Part shown: positions 24,700 to 34,276 of the stretch, in pieces | How positions within the stretch are numbered: the first letter of the stretch is position 1 | Layout: each line of letters starts with the position of its first letter | NCBI GenBank assembly: GCA_049515135.1 | Contig: JBEKUJ010000007.1 | Span: 142,049-206,048, forward strand | From: Fen-1364 sp049515135 | GTDB taxonomy: Bacteria > Spirochaetota > Spirochaetia > SZUA-6 > Fen-1364 | Reading direction: 5' to 3' | DNA length: 64,000 nucleotides | Made by a program: the position numbers and the translations under genes | The notes under the pieces: model-generated | Seen by the model: the letters and a program-made list of their open reading frames with translations, nothing else | The model's database searches: none | What the model was told of the DNA's origin: nothing

Positions 24700-25593
24700 T
24701 TGGTCGTTGACTTTCATGTTCACCTGGAATACGAGGCAGCGGGGAGAAAGCACGATGCGGCCGCGATAGTGGCCGCGATGGATGGGGCGGGCGTCGATGT
24801 GTCGGTTCTCCTTGGCAATGACCAGGCTGATGCCGGAGAAAACCCTCCCTGGGCGGACCCTTCGCGAATGACAGAGGATGTCAACCGCGCGGACGAAGAG
24901 ATGGCCGCATATTGCGGGCTCTATCCCACACGCTTCGTCGGGTTCACCTCGGTGCATCCTGACCGGTACCAGCCTCACCGCAAGTTGCGGCGGGCAGTAC
25001 AAGAGTTCGGGATGAAAGGGGTGAAGCTGTACCCCCATGCCGGTTTCTTTCCGAATGATCCACGGCTCAATCGTGTGTTTGAGCAGTGTATCGAGCTGGA
25101 TATTCCGGTAATGATCCACTCCGGTATCAAGGCGGTGCAATGGCAGCGCTTGAAGTATAACGATCCGGTGTTTGTGGACGATGTCGCAGTTGCCTTTCCC
25201 GAGTTGAAGATCGTGCTCTGTCATGGAGGCTATCCCTGGACGGAGCAGTTTCTCTGTGTGGCATATTCCAACCCGAACATCTGGGTGGATTTGACTTTCC
25301 TCGACTCCATCGAGAGGACATACATGGTTCCCGATCTCGTTGAAACGACTATCCGCAGGCTGAAGGGGACCATAGGGACACGGCGCCTCCTCTGGGGCAC
25401 GGAAGGCCCTTTCATGAATCTTCCTCTGTTCGGCCAGCATGGCCCAAAATATTGCCGTGAATCGCAGCACTCTCTTGTACGCAGACTCCCTTTCCTCTCG
25501 GAAGCGGAGAAGGACGACATCCTGGGCAACAATGCGGCCCGGCTGCTGAAGCTGGGGCCGTCGGGGAAAGAGGCTCCCAGCGATGGAAAGTGA
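24700..25593 (+). CDS. Amidohydrolase_2-family TIM-barrel protein
   Basis: A 297-residue metal-dependent hydrolase or decarboxylase. The HxH metal motif is DFHVH (residues 4-8), later histidines are in MIHSG and LCHGGYPW, and the usual C-terminal FGSDxP is replaced by LLWGTEGPF, with Glu at the Asp position. The family includes ACMSD-type decarboxylases and lactonases. The TTG start at 24700 has GGCGGAGGA ahead of it. It lies between the binding protein and a cupin gene and probably acts on the imported compound or an intermediate. Confidence 0.8.
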   Translation: MVVDFHVHLEYEAAGRKHDAAAIVAAMDGAGVDVSVLLGNDQADAGENPPWADPSRMTEDVNRADEEMAAYCGLYPTRFVGFTSVHPDRYQPHRKLRRAVQEFGMKGVKLYPHAGFFPNDPRLNRVFEQCIELDIPVMIHSGIKAVQWQRLKYNDPVFVDDVAVAFPELKIVLCHGGYPWTEQFLCVAYSNPNIWVDLTFLDSIERTYMVPDLVETTIRRLKGTIGTRRLLWGTEGPFMNLPLFGQHGPKYCRESQHSLVRRLPFLSEAEKDDILGNNAARLLKLGPSGKEAPSDGK

Positions 25594-25626
25594 TGAATCT
25601 GCCGTTCAACCAAAGGAGGCGCTCCT

Positions 25627-26040
25627 GTGGACAGCCTGAAGAAGTTTCACGTTTCAACTTCCGATATTTCACCGCTCCCAGTCGGAGAGGAAGAAGGTTT
25701 CCGCGGGGTCGATTCTCGCTTGCTCATCTGCGACGCGACCGTAGCACAAACCACCTCGTGTCTTTTTCGCGCCGTCTTCCCTCCCGGTGGGTACCACGGA
25801 ACACACGTCCACCACAAGTCCGACGAGCTTCTTTTCTGTATCGCGGGGGAGGCCATCCAGGCGATCGACGGGGTGGAATACCGGATGAAACCGAATGACG
25901 CCATGTTCATTCCCAAGGGAGTGCCGCATTGGATGAAGAATGACGGCACGAAACCCTTTGTCGTTCTTGGCGTCTACCCGGATGCACGCAACTTCGAGGA
26001 GACTGACCAGCAGCTGGTCGATGGCGGCAGAGTAGGTTGA
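25627..26040 (+). CDS. Cupin-domain protein
   Basis: A 137-residue single cupin. The first metal motif resembles GTHVHHKSDELLFCIAGE and the second is PNDAMFIPKGVPHWMKNDG, giving His/His/Glu/His-type ligands. Such proteins act as sugar-acid isomerases, dioxygenases or ligand sensors. GTG start at 25627 behind AAAGGAGG. The stop overlaps the region just before the next gene. Confidence 0.8.
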   Translation: MDSLKKFHVSTSDISPLPVGEEEGFRGVDSRLLICDATVAQTTSCLFRAVFPPGGYHGTHVHHKSDELLFCIAGEAIQAIDGVEYRMKPNDAMFIPKGVPHWMKNDGTKPFVVLGVYPDARNFEETDQQLVDGGRVG

Positions 26041-26069
26041 TAGCGCATGCCGTAGAGAGCGAGGTGATC

Positions 26070-27053
26070 ATGTCAGAAAATGAATCGTTCGAGCTTTCTC
26101 TCGAGCCGCAGTGGCAGGAGGATGCAAGGCGGGCCTATACCACCATTCTCAGCATGGGGGATAAGGTAAAGATGATAACGGAAGCAGATGCCATCGAGCT
26201 CCTTCAGGGGGCTGTTGACATCCATGTCCATGCGGCACCCGATCCCGAGATCGATGTCGGATGGGATCAGCTGGAGATCGCCAAGAAGGCCACGGATATC
26301 GGCATGGGCGCGGTGCTCTTCAAGGCTCACACGATACCGACTGCGGCAACGGCGTTCTTTGTGCAGAAAGCGGTCGATGAATACGCGGCCGCTTCGCAAA
26401 AGAAAGCAGTGAAAGTTTTTGGCGGCGTGACCTTGAACTACTACCAGGGCGGGCTCAACCCCGCTGCTGTGGAAATGTGTGCGCAGTTGAAGGGAAAGAT
26501 TGTCTGGCTGCCCAGCCATGATTCGGCGCACCATCATCGCGTCATGGGCACCCCGGGGGGTATCGAGCTTCTGGATCAGAACGACAAACCGGTGCCTGCG
26601 CTCTACGAGATCATGAAGATTGTGGCGGAAAACGACATGATCCTCGATCCCTGTCACGCGGGGACCAAACAGAGGTTTGTGGTCATCCGGGAAGCCAAGA
26701 AGCTCGGGGTTAAAAAGTTCGTCATCACGCATCCCAATTGGAACGTAACGAAGGCCACGCACGAACAGATGGCGGAAATGGGCCGCATGGGGGCTTACGT
26801 CGGACTCTTCATGTATGGAGACGTGCCCAACTTCAACAATCCGCATTGCGATCCGATGGAGTTGTTCCAGATCATCAAGACGGTCGGACCGGACCATATC
26901 GTCCTCGCCTCCGACCTGGGCACCGTGGTCAACATGCCTCCCTGGGAGGGCATGAAGCTCTTCATGCGGATTCTTCTTGCCTACGGGATCCGCCGGGAGG
27001 ATATCCGTACGATGTGCAGAGACAACGCCGCCCGGCTCCTGGATCTGACGTGA
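26070..27053 (+). CDS. DUF6282-type amidohydrolase-fold protein
   Basis: A 327-residue protein. LLQGAVDIHVHAAPDPEID gives an HxH-type metal motif near residue 58. GAVLFKAHTIPT, FGGVTLNYYQGGLNPAAVE, KIVWLPSHDSAHH, LDPCHAG and ITHPNWN follow, then LASDLGTVVNMPPWEG with a late aspartate. This fits the DUF6282 group of amidohydrolase-like TIM barrels, whose substrates are not established. I chose the ATG at 26070 with a GGTGA site. Together with the protein at 24700 it gives two distantly related hydrolases in one operon. Confidence 0.72.
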   Translation: MSENESFELSLEPQWQEDARRAYTTILSMGDKVKMITEADAIELLQGAVDIHVHAAPDPEIDVGWDQLEIAKKATDIGMGAVLFKAHTIPTAATAFFVQKAVDEYAAASQKKAVKVFGGVTLNYYQGGLNPAAVEMCAQLKGKIVWLPSHDSAHHHRVMGTPGGIELLDQNDKPVPALYEIMKIVAENDMILDPCHAGTKQRFVVIREAKKLGVKKFVITHPNWNVTKATHEQMAEMGRMGAYVGLFMYGDVPNFNNPHCDPMELFQIIKTVGPDHIVLASDLGTVVNMPPWEGMKLFMRILLAYGIRREDIRTMCRDNAARLLDLT

Positions 27054-27078
27054 AAGGTCATGAGAAGGGCTCTCTGGA

Positions 27079-28620
27079 ATGGCAATACGGGAGGGCGGGG
27101 TGATTGAAGAGCGTCAGGGCGGCGATAGTCTGCTCGAAGCGCGCGCCATCTCCAAGTCATGGCCCGGCGTGCGCGCCCTCGATCAGGTGAGCATCAATAT
27201 TCGGGCAGGCGAAATACACGCGCTGGTGGGAGAAAACGGAGCGGGGAAATCCACTCTCATGAAAATACTCGCAGGCATTGTCCAGCCCGACGAGGGATCG
27301 CTCTTCCTTGATGGCGCCCGCCGGCAGCTTTCCAATCCTGTGGCCGCGCAAAAGGCTGGGATCGGCATGGTCTTTCAGGAGCTCAACCTCGTTCCCACCC
27401 TCGACATTGCAACCAATATTTACCTTTCCCATGAGTTCGTGAGAGGAGGGGTGTTTCTAAACAAGCGGCACGCCAAGCTGGAGACCGAGAGGGTCCTGCA
27501 AAAGATGGGGATCACGTTGTCCCCCAACACTCTCGTGCAGACTCTCAGCATCGCGCAGATTCAAATGATCGCCATCGCACGCGCCTTATCGTTTTATCCT
27601 CGCGTCCTCTTGTTGGACGAACCGACCTCCTCTCTGTCTGAGGGAGAGATCGAGAAGCTCTACCAGACCCTGCGCGTCCTGCGCGCCCAGGGCGTTGGCA
27701 TCCTGTATGTATCGCATCGACTGGAAGAGATCTCGCAAATCGCCGATTGCGTCACCGTCCTCCGGGACGGCAAGCTGGTGGATACGAAGCCCATAGGAGA
27801 AACCACAATTGACAGCATCATCACAATGATGGTCGGCCGCGCGATCGTCACCATGTATCCCAAGGAAAGCGCACCCCGGGGTGAGGAGACCCTACGCGTC
27901 CTTAATGTGAGTAGGCGCAACGTGGTCGATTCGATCTCCCTTACTGTGAGATCAGGGGAGGTTGTCGGCCTGTTCGGCCTCGTGGGTGCCGGCCGCACGG
28001 AGCTGGCCCGGCTGATCTTTGGCCTGGACTCGCCCGACAGCGGAGAAATTTATCTCTACGGAAAGCGGATTACTCATCCTTCTCCAAGCGGTTCCATAGA
28101 GAGGAGATTAGGATATCTTTCCGAGAACCGCCAGGGTGAGGGGTTATGTCCTCCGTTGACTGTTCGACAGAACATCGTGCGGGCATCTTTGCATCGGATG
28201 TTTCCCTCGGGCATGAAGAACCTGCGCAAGGAGAGGTTAACCGCCCAGAAGCAGGTGGCGGAGCTGGACATTGCCACACCCTCCCTTGATCGGGCTGTGC
28301 AGTTCTTGAGCGGGGGAACTCAGCAGAAAGTGGTCTTCGCACACTGGATGTGCGCCGGCTCCCGCATGCTTATCCTCGACGAGCCAACGCGTGGAATCGA
28401 TGTAGGGACGAAGGTGGAAATCTATAAGATGATGAACCGGCTTGCGAAGGCTGGGGCTTCGATTCTTCTCATCTCTTCTGACCTGCCCGAGTTGCAGAAT
28501 ATGAGCGACCGCGTGTATGTGATGTACAAAGGAAAGATCACGGAAATGCTCGAGGGTGCGGAGATGAACGCGGAGAAGATCATTGCCGCCGCGATCGGGG
28601 TCGGGAGAGAAACAGCATGA
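27079..28620 (+). CDS. Sugar ABC transporter ATP-binding protein, two fused ATPase domains (RbsA/MglA type)
   Basis: A 513-residue protein with two ABC domains. The first has GENGAGKS, LSIAQIQ and VLLLDEPTSSLSEGE. The second has the degenerate Walker A GLVGAGRTELA, LSGGTQQK and LILDEPTRGIDVG, the usual RbsA/MglA pattern. It energises the two permeases that follow. The ATG at 27079 has a weak ribosome site; a GTG at 27100 with GGGAGGGCGG upstream is an alternative start. Its end overlaps the next gene by four bases. Confidence 0.92.
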   Translation: MAIREGGVIEERQGGDSLLEARAISKSWPGVRALDQVSINIRAGEIHALVGENGAGKSTLMKILAGIVQPDEGSLFLDGARRQLSNPVAAQKAGIGMVFQELNLVPTLDIATNIYLSHEFVRGGVFLNKRHAKLETERVLQKMGITLSPNTLVQTLSIAQIQMIAIARALSFYPRVLLLDEPTSSLSEGEIEKLYQTLRVLRAQGVGILYVSHRLEEISQIADCVTVLRDGKLVDTKPIGETTIDSIITMMVGRAIVTMYPKESAPRGEETLRVLNVSRRNVVDSISLTVRSGEVVGLFGLVGAGRTELARLIFGLDSPDSGEIYLYGKRITHPSPSGSIERRLGYLSENRQGEGLCPPLTVRQNIVRASLHRMFPSGMKNLRKERLTAQKQVAELDIATPSLDRAVQFLSGGTQQKVVFAHWMCAGSRMLILDEPTRGIDVGTKVEIYKMMNRLAKAGASILLISSDLPELQNMSDRVYVMYKGKITEMLEGAEMNAEKIIAAAIGVGRETA

Positions 28621-29576
28621 GGAAAGCACTGTCCGTCGTGCTGAAGCGTCTTCGCGCGCTACCGAGCATTTCCTACGTCCTGCTGGCCGTTGTGCTTCTT
28701 TTCTCCCTGCTTTCGCGAGACTTCTACACCTGGACGAATGTTGTGAACATCATCCGGCAGGGCACGGTACTCGTGATCGTCTCGATGGGGATGATGATCG
28801 TGATCGTCTGCGCCGGAATCGATCTGTCAGTGGGCGCAATGCTCGGGCTTGCCGGGACGGTCATCGCGGTCCTTCTGCAACAAGGATTCAGCCTTGCTGC
28901 AGCAGTTCCCCTCAGTCTTCTTGCCTGCTGCTTCTGCGGCCTGGTTGCCGGGGTGATTGTGGCCAAAGGCAGGATCTTTCCCTTCATAGTGACCTTTGGG
29001 ATGCTCTTCATGGTCCGGAGCGTCAGCTTGGGAATTACAAAAGGCGGCTCGGTCCATATTCCCAACACCTCGTTCATCGTATTCGGCAACGCAATGTATC
29101 TTGGCGTTCCCGCAGCCTTCTGGATTACCCTCTTTCTCGTTGTCCTCATCAGCGTTGTCATGCGCCGAACGCCCTTTGGCACCCACGCGTACGCTATTGG
29201 CATCAATGCGGAAAACGCCCGGGCGCTGGGAATCCGCGTAGATGTGTCGGTTATCGCCGCGTACATTGCCAGTGCATTTCTTGCCGCTGTAGCCGGGATC
29301 ATTCTTGCCAGCAGGGTAGCAACGGGAAATGCGCTCGTGGGCATGGGGACAGAGTTCGAAGCTGTGGCCGCAGTTGTGGTCGGGGGCACGCCCATTACCG
29401 GGGGTCGCGGCAGCCTGGCTGGCACCGTGATGGGGGCGATTTTTATCACGCTCCTTCGTAACGGCATGAACCTCATGGGCCTGCCCTCACAAGTGGTGGC
29501 CGTGGTCATCGGCGTGAGCATTATGGCGGCCGTGGTCGGCGCACAACTCTTGTATCGAGGAGCCGTCCTTGAATAG
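28617..29576 (+). CDS. Sugar ABC transporter permease (RbsC family)
   Basis: A 319-residue inner-membrane protein with about eight to ten hydrophobic segments. GIDLSVGAMLGLAGTV is the RbsC signature, followed by a conserved AIGINAENARALGI cytoplasmic loop and GGTPITGGRGSLAGTVMGA near the C-terminus. Works with the ATPase at 27079 and the second permease. ATGA overlap upstream, eight-base overlap downstream. Confidence 0.92.
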   Translation: MRKALSVVLKRLRALPSISYVLLAVVLLFSLLSRDFYTWTNVVNIIRQGTVLVIVSMGMMIVIVCAGIDLSVGAMLGLAGTVIAVLLQQGFSLAAAVPLSLLACCFCGLVAGVIVAKGRIFPFIVTFGMLFMVRSVSLGITKGGSVHIPNTSFIVFGNAMYLGVPAAFWITLFLVVLISVVMRRTPFGTHAYAIGINAENARALGIRVDVSVIAAYIASAFLAAVAGIILASRVATGNALVGMGTEFEAVAAVVVGGTPITGGRGSLAGTVMGAIFITLLRNGMNLMGLPSQVVAVVIGVSIMAAVVGAQLLYRGAVLE

Positions 29577-30579
29577 CGCCACCCAAGGCACTGAGGTGGT
29601 TGCAGCTCGGGCCAGGGAACAGGGAAGGCGCCCCGCGGAAACTCTCATAAGGCATTCCCGACTCGTGATTCTGCTTCTGATGTGCATTGTGCTGTCTCTC
29701 ATCAGTCGCGCCTTTCTTACTTGGGACAACCTGCTGAACGTGTTGCGCCAGGCGACCCCCATCTTCGTTCTCGGTGCGGGACAGACCCTCGTTATTCTCT
29801 CCCGTGGCATTGACGTCTCCATGGGAAGCTGCGGGGCGCTTGCAGGGGTCGTGGCCGCGCTCTTGATGAGCACCAAAGTGCCCGTATTGGTCGCCGTCCT
29901 GGTAGGGCTCGCCATCGGCGCCGCTTTCGGCCTGATGAACGGATTAATCGTGACGCGCGTTGGCCTTCCACCATTCATTACGACATTTGGCACATACCTG
30001 CTGGGCAAAGGGCTCGTGGTCCTCTACATCGACGGAAAAGTTATCTGGGGATTCCCGGATTCCTTCCGTCTTCTGGGCGCCGCACGAGTGGGAGGGATTC
30101 CGTTCATCATTTTCATCGGCGCGGCAATTTTCGCGCTGTTTGCCTGGCTGTTGAAATACACGAACTTCGGCAGCGCCATCTATTCAGTGGGAGCAAATCC
30201 CACTGCAAGTGCGGTCTCCGGCATCAAGACCCGGCGAGTCATCACGTTAACCTTCGTGATATCAGGCTTGATGGCCGCCTTCGCGTGTCTTCTTTTCGTA
30301 TCCCGTCTGAACTCCGCGAAGAGCGACATCGGCGAAGGTTTCGAACTGGACGCAATCGCGGCAACGTTAATCGGCGGAACATCTTTTGCGGGGGGGACTG
30401 GAACGATCAGCGGAACAGTCGTCGGGGCGCTCATCATCATTCTCCTACGCAACATGATGAACCTCCTCGGTATCTCGCCCTTGTGGCAAGGCTTCGCCAC
30501 GGGGCTTGTCATGGTGCTTTTAATTCTGGCGGACGAGATGTTCAAGCGTTTTCTCGGGAGGCAACGAGCGGCTGCATGA
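29569..30579 (+). CDS. Sugar ABC transporter permease (RbsC family), second subunit
   Basis: A 336-residue RbsC-type permease: GIDVSMGSCGALAGVV, YSVGANPTASAVSGI and GGTSFAGGTGTISGTVVGA mark the family. It differs substantially from the preceding permease, so the channel is probably a heterodimer instead of the homodimer of RbsC. It starts with TTG at 29569 inside the preceding gene, with GGAG upstream. The next gene follows after 26 bases. Confidence 0.9.
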   Translation: MNSATQGTEVVAARAREQGRRPAETLIRHSRLVILLLMCIVLSLISRAFLTWDNLLNVLRQATPIFVLGAGQTLVILSRGIDVSMGSCGALAGVVAALLMSTKVPVLVAVLVGLAIGAAFGLMNGLIVTRVGLPPFITTFGTYLLGKGLVVLYIDGKVIWGFPDSFRLLGAARVGGIPFIIFIGAAIFALFAWLLKYTNFGSAIYSVGANPTASAVSGIKTRRVITLTFVISGLMAAFACLLFVSRLNSAKSDIGEGFELDAIAATLIGGTSFAGGTGTISGTVVGALIIILLRNMMNLLGISPLWQGFATGLVMVLLILADEMFKRFLGRQRAAA

Positions 30580-30605
30580 AAACTGCGCAAAGGGAGGACA
30601 GCGAA

Positions 30606-31571
30606 ATGGGAAAATGGGAAATACCCCCCAAGGGCGGGCAAATGGATTTGCCGAGCGGCATTTATTACCAGACAATGACGGGTCATCAGGTGAAAGAACG
30701 CCTGAAGAAGAACGATCTCATTATTATTCCCGTTGGAAGCACCGAGAATCATGGCGATCACGCCTGTCCGGGCGAGGATACTTTCCTGGTAACCCGAATG
30801 GCCGAACAAGTGGCGAAGGTCACTGGCTGCACTGTGGCCGAACCTATCTGGTATGGTTCGCATCCGTTTCATCATCTCGGGATGCCGGGAACAATTGTAA
30901 TTCCCGAGGAAGACCTCTCTGCATATCTTCGAGCAGTCATCGCGGGATTTTGGAACAGCGGCTTTCGAAAGCAAATTCTGCTCAACGGCCATGGTCAGGA
31001 CTACGTCATCCCCCTCGCTATCCATCAATTTGCGAAAAAATACCAGGTACCCGCAATTGTGGTCAATGTCAACTGGTGGTTCGTGATTCCGCAACACATC
31101 AGGGACAAGGCACATGGGGGGCCTTTCGAGACGCCCTTCATTCATGGTGACGAATGCGAGACTTCTTTTTCAATGGCGCTCTTCCCAGAGATGATCGACC
31201 AAAAATACGCTCCGTCAACCACACCAATCAAGATTTTCCCCGACGGACACATAAACAAGTCTGGGAGCGCTTACGATCTTCCTATCGACTTCTGGCTCCA
31301 AGTGGGAGCCTCAGCAATCGAGGTAGTCTCAACGCCGGAGGGCGTGGTCGGCAATGCGACCTTGGCAGATCCTGAAAAGGCCCGACCCGGGCTCGTGGCA
31401 ATCATGGATTACCTTGAGAAGCTCGTGACCGACATTCTTGCCATGTACCCTGCGGGCAAGCTTCCGCCAATAGCCGCTATGACAATGCGCAAGAAAGACG
31501 AGATCGAAGCCGTTCTGAAAGGCCCATTAAATGGCGGGACTCATCTTTACACCTTGGGATATCCCACATAG
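30606..31571 (+). CDS. Creatininase-family metal-dependent amidohydrolase
   Basis: A 321-residue protein. Metal-binding positions of the family are visible: the Glu and His in GSTENHGDH, the Asp in GEDTFL, the His in LLNGHGQD and the Glu in HGDECETS. Family members hydrolyse cyclic amides or, in some pathways, lactams and formamides. The start at 30606 has GGGAGGA six bases upstream; a longer in-frame reading overlaps the permease and is not supported. The operon position suggests ring opening of the imported substrate or of an intermediate. Confidence 0.85.
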   Translation: MGKWEIPPKGGQMDLPSGIYYQTMTGHQVKERLKKNDLIIIPVGSTENHGDHACPGEDTFLVTRMAEQVAKVTGCTVAEPIWYGSHPFHHLGMPGTIVIPEEDLSAYLRAVIAGFWNSGFRKQILLNGHGQDYVIPLAIHQFAKKYQVPAIVVNVNWWFVIPQHIRDKAHGGPFETPFIHGDECETSFSMALFPEMIDQKYAPSTTPIKIFPDGHINKSGSAYDLPIDFWLQVGASAIEVVSTPEGVVGNATLADPEKARPGLVAIMDYLEKLVTDILAMYPAGKLPPIAAMTMRKKDEIEAVLKGPLNGGTHLYTLGYPT

Positions 31572-31624
31572 CGTCATTCGTTGAAAGTAAACACAACACG
31601 AATAGCTTGCGAGGAGGCGGTAAA

Positions 31625-32788
31625 ATGGAAAAACCAGGGAAGGTAAAAGCAGTCGTAATGACCGGCCCTGGGCAGGTCGAATGGAAGGAGCTGCCGTATC
31701 CTGATCATCTTGAGGAGGGTGCGGTTGTTATCAAAGTTGAGATGTCGGGAATTTGCGGCACCGACAAACACGCTTTCGACGGTGACGTAACGTTATACGG
31801 CGGCACAGAGACCGAGCAGGACATGGTCTATCCCAGCGTACACGGACATGAGAACGCTGGGATTGTGTTCGAAATGAACGGAAAAGGCAAGGACATCGAA
31901 TATAGTGGAAAGGAACTGAGGATTGGAGACAGGGTGACAAATTGTCCCAATGTTATCTGCGGAACGTGTTGGTACTGTCGTCGAATCCACGCTTTCCCTT
32001 TCTGTGTGAATCATCAGGGAATTGGCATGACCTATCGGAGCGACGTCTTTCCATACATTACCGGAGGATGGTCAGAATACCTTTATCTACCTCCGAACGC
32101 TTGGGTTTACAAGGTCCCGGAGGAGTCGACCGTCGAGGAGACAGCACTTTCTGAATTGTTTGTCGTTACATCCTTGCTTGATCGGGCAAAGATGTATTCG
32201 CAGACAGACGGACGAGGGGGGTTCAATTTCGACGACACCGTCGTGATCCAAGGGTTGGGCGGCATAGGACTCATGATGGCGGCGAAAGCTCGTCTCTTAG
32301 GGGCAGGAAAGATCATCGGCCTGGATACTAACGCGTCGCGAATGAAGATCGCCAAAGAATTCGGGGCAGACATGACGATTGATGTTTCCAAGCTTTCAGA
32401 TGATGAGCTGGTAGAGAGAATCCGCGCGGAAACAGATGGTCATGGGGCAGATGTCGTGGTCGAGGTTGTTGGTCGACCTGAGGTCCTGGACGTCGGACTC
32501 CGAATGCTCCGCCGTGGAGGCACATACTGCGAAACCGGCAATTTTGTGGATACTGGAACGGTGACACTGAACGTTCATCGGCACCTGGCGGCAAAGAACG
32601 TTCTTTTTATAGGAAACACAAATCATCCCCATGACATGTACTATGCGCACTTGGATATGATGATACGCCATCGAAAAGATTTTCCCTGGTACAAACTTGT
32701 GAGTCACCGCTACCGATTGGATCAATGCAAGGAAGCGATGAAAAAGGCATACGCCGAAGATGCTTTGAAGGTTGTCTTTACTCCGTAA
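31625..32788 (+). CDS. Zinc-dependent alcohol/polyol dehydrogenase (MDR family)
   Basis: A 387-residue medium-chain dehydrogenase. Catalytic zinc ligands appear in GICGTDKH and VHGHENAG. Structural zinc is held by four cysteines in CGTCWYC plus a fourth cysteine eight residues later. The NAD motif is GLGGIGLMMA, with an Asp (LDTN) at the end of the second strand favouring NAD over NADP. Probably oxidises a hydroxyl group of the imported sugar-like compound. AGGAGG precedes the ATG at 31625. Confidence 0.88.
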   Translation: MEKPGKVKAVVMTGPGQVEWKELPYPDHLEEGAVVIKVEMSGICGTDKHAFDGDVTLYGGTETEQDMVYPSVHGHENAGIVFEMNGKGKDIEYSGKELRIGDRVTNCPNVICGTCWYCRRIHAFPFCVNHQGIGMTYRSDVFPYITGGWSEYLYLPPNAWVYKVPEESTVEETALSELFVVTSLLDRAKMYSQTDGRGGFNFDDTVVIQGLGGIGLMMAAKARLLGAGKIIGLDTNASRMKIAKEFGADMTIDVSKLSDDELVERIRAETDGHGADVVVEVVGRPEVLDVGLRMLRRGGTYCETGNFVDTGTVTLNVHRHLAAKNVLFIGNTNHPHDMYYAHLDMMIRHRKDFPWYKLVSHRYRLDQCKEAMKKAYAEDALKVVFTP

Positions 32789-32807
32789 GTGACTAGGAAA
32801 ACGCATA

Positions 32808-33626
32808 GTGGCAGCACGAAGAATTGGAATTAGTCTGTCGCCTTTGAAATCTGAGTTCGGACCTTTGCTCTATTCTGGGAATCTGGAGTTGGGGCTTCGG
32901 ACTGCGAGTTCCCTTGGATATTCTGGCGTTGAATTAAGCCTCTTGGACTCTTCATCGATTGATCATGAGCAGCTCGCGGATAAACTGGAGGAATATAAAC
33001 TAACGGCATATACTATCGCGACAGGGCAGACCTACTATGCCGACGGATACTCATTGTTCAACGCTGACAAAAGCAAACGCGAAAAATGCGTGGAAAGGCT
33101 GTTTGGGCACATCGATCTTGCCAAGAGCTTGAAGTGCATGGTTATCGTCGGCGGCATTCGTGGAACGATCCTAGCGACGGGAGGGGAGCGCTCGGAGCAG
33201 GAAAGAGAAGGTCGTGAGTGCTTACGAAGGTGCGTGGTGTATGCAGGGGAGAGGAATGTGGTCCTTCTCCTTGAGCCAGTGAACCGTTACGAGACGAATG
33301 TGGTGAACACGATCGACGAGGGACTTGCACTTATCTCGCAGATCGACCTCCCGAACCTGATGCTGCTTCCGGACACTTTTCACATGAACATCGAAGAAGC
33401 CAGCATGGCGGACGGACTGCTTCGCGCTTCTTCGTTAGTGGGCTATGTGCATTTCGCGGATAGTAATAGGCTCGCTCCGGGATGGGGACATATCGACTTC
33501 GCGAGTCTGCTTTCTGCACTGAGCAAGATTGGATACACAAGGCCGATCGGCGTAGAAATATTGCCGAAGCCGGATGATCGTGCCGCAGCGGGACAGGCTA
33601 TAAAGCACCTGATGGAATTGCACTAA
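32808..33626 (+). CDS. Sugar phosphate isomerase/epimerase-type TIM barrel protein
   Basis: A 272-residue xylose-isomerase-like barrel. Metal ligand candidates are the Glu in LLLEPVNRYE, the Asp and His in LLPDTFHMNIEE, the His in VHFADSNR and the Glu in IGVEILP. Members isomerise or epimerise keto sugars or decarboxylate 3-oxo sugar acids. GTG start at 32808, 19 bases after the dehydrogenase. Last gene of the operon; no T-run terminator seen directly after it. Confidence 0.85.
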   Translation: MAARRIGISLSPLKSEFGPLLYSGNLELGLRTASSLGYSGVELSLLDSSSIDHEQLADKLEEYKLTAYTIATGQTYYADGYSLFNADKSKREKCVERLFGHIDLAKSLKCMVIVGGIRGTILATGGERSEQEREGRECLRRCVVYAGERNVVLLLEPVNRYETNVVNTIDEGLALISQIDLPNLMLLPDTFHMNIEEASMADGLLRASSLVGYVHFADSNRLAPGWGHIDFASLLSALSKIGYTRPIGVEILPKPDDRAAAGQAIKHLMELH

Positions 33627-33657
33627 CACTGGATAGTTTGGTGGGGAAACGGCTGCC

Positions 33658-33867
33658 ATGAAGGATCGAAAAAGGAATACGGTAGAATCGTCTGAGGCCG
33701 GCGATTTTGTATGGTCCATGCTTGGCAATAAGATGATTATAGAAGAACTAAAGAAGGACTTGGCCCGATGCACTTGGACGGATGCGAATGGGAAGTCCAA
33801 GTCACGATGGTATAAACTTGCTTTGCTGGTAAAAGATGAACCGCATGGTTTTAGCTTCTGGTTTTAG
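33658..33867 (+). CDS. Small hypothetical protein, 69 residues
   Basis: A short frame after the catabolic operon: a basic N-terminus, then MIIEELKKDLARCTWTDANGK and a Trp/Phe-rich end. GTGGGGAAA lies upstream at a loose distance. No family recognised; expression is doubtful. Confidence 0.3.
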   Translation: MKDRKRNTVESSEAGDFVWSMLGNKMIIEELKKDLARCTWTDANGKSKSRWYKLALLVKDEPHGFSFWF

Positions 33868-33877
33868 TTGTTTCAAC

Positions 33878-34012
33878 TCATACCTGTCGCTTTTTGCGGT
33901 GGCCTGGATTGTTTCGAAAAGTCTCTCTATTCAACAGCCAACCAACAAAGCTCAATATGACCACCGCGATCACACAAACAAGCAGTTCCATATTCGCTGA
34001 AAGCCATTTCAT
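33878..34012 (-). CDS. Possible single-pass membrane peptide, 44 residues
   Basis: From an ATG at 34012 the minus strand encodes a short head, a membrane segment (MELLVCVIAVVILSFVGWLL) and a basic tail ending RKKRQV. It resembles the many small membrane peptides further right in this region. A longer reading from 34144 exists. The ribosome site is poor. Confidence 0.35.
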   Translation of the reverse strand: MKWLSANMELLVCVIAVVILSFVGWLLNRETFRNNPGHRKKRQV

Positions 34013-34276
34013 TTGTGAAATCCCGAAGGCGCTCTTAGATTTCAATTTAGTATAGGGTCCCCCTTGGGATCCCTTCAACTCCACATTGGGCATTGACTGG
34101 AAATGGCCCGACCTGCCTGGGATCCGTTCTGTCGTCGCTACCAATAGGTCATCTATGAAAAAGGACTGTGGTCCCGGAATCCTTGCGTTCTATTATTCAC
34201 CCTTTACTGAATCATTCTCGCGATCGAAGATTCTTTGAAGAAATGATTTTTCCCTGCATCCTGTCAGGGTGGGACT

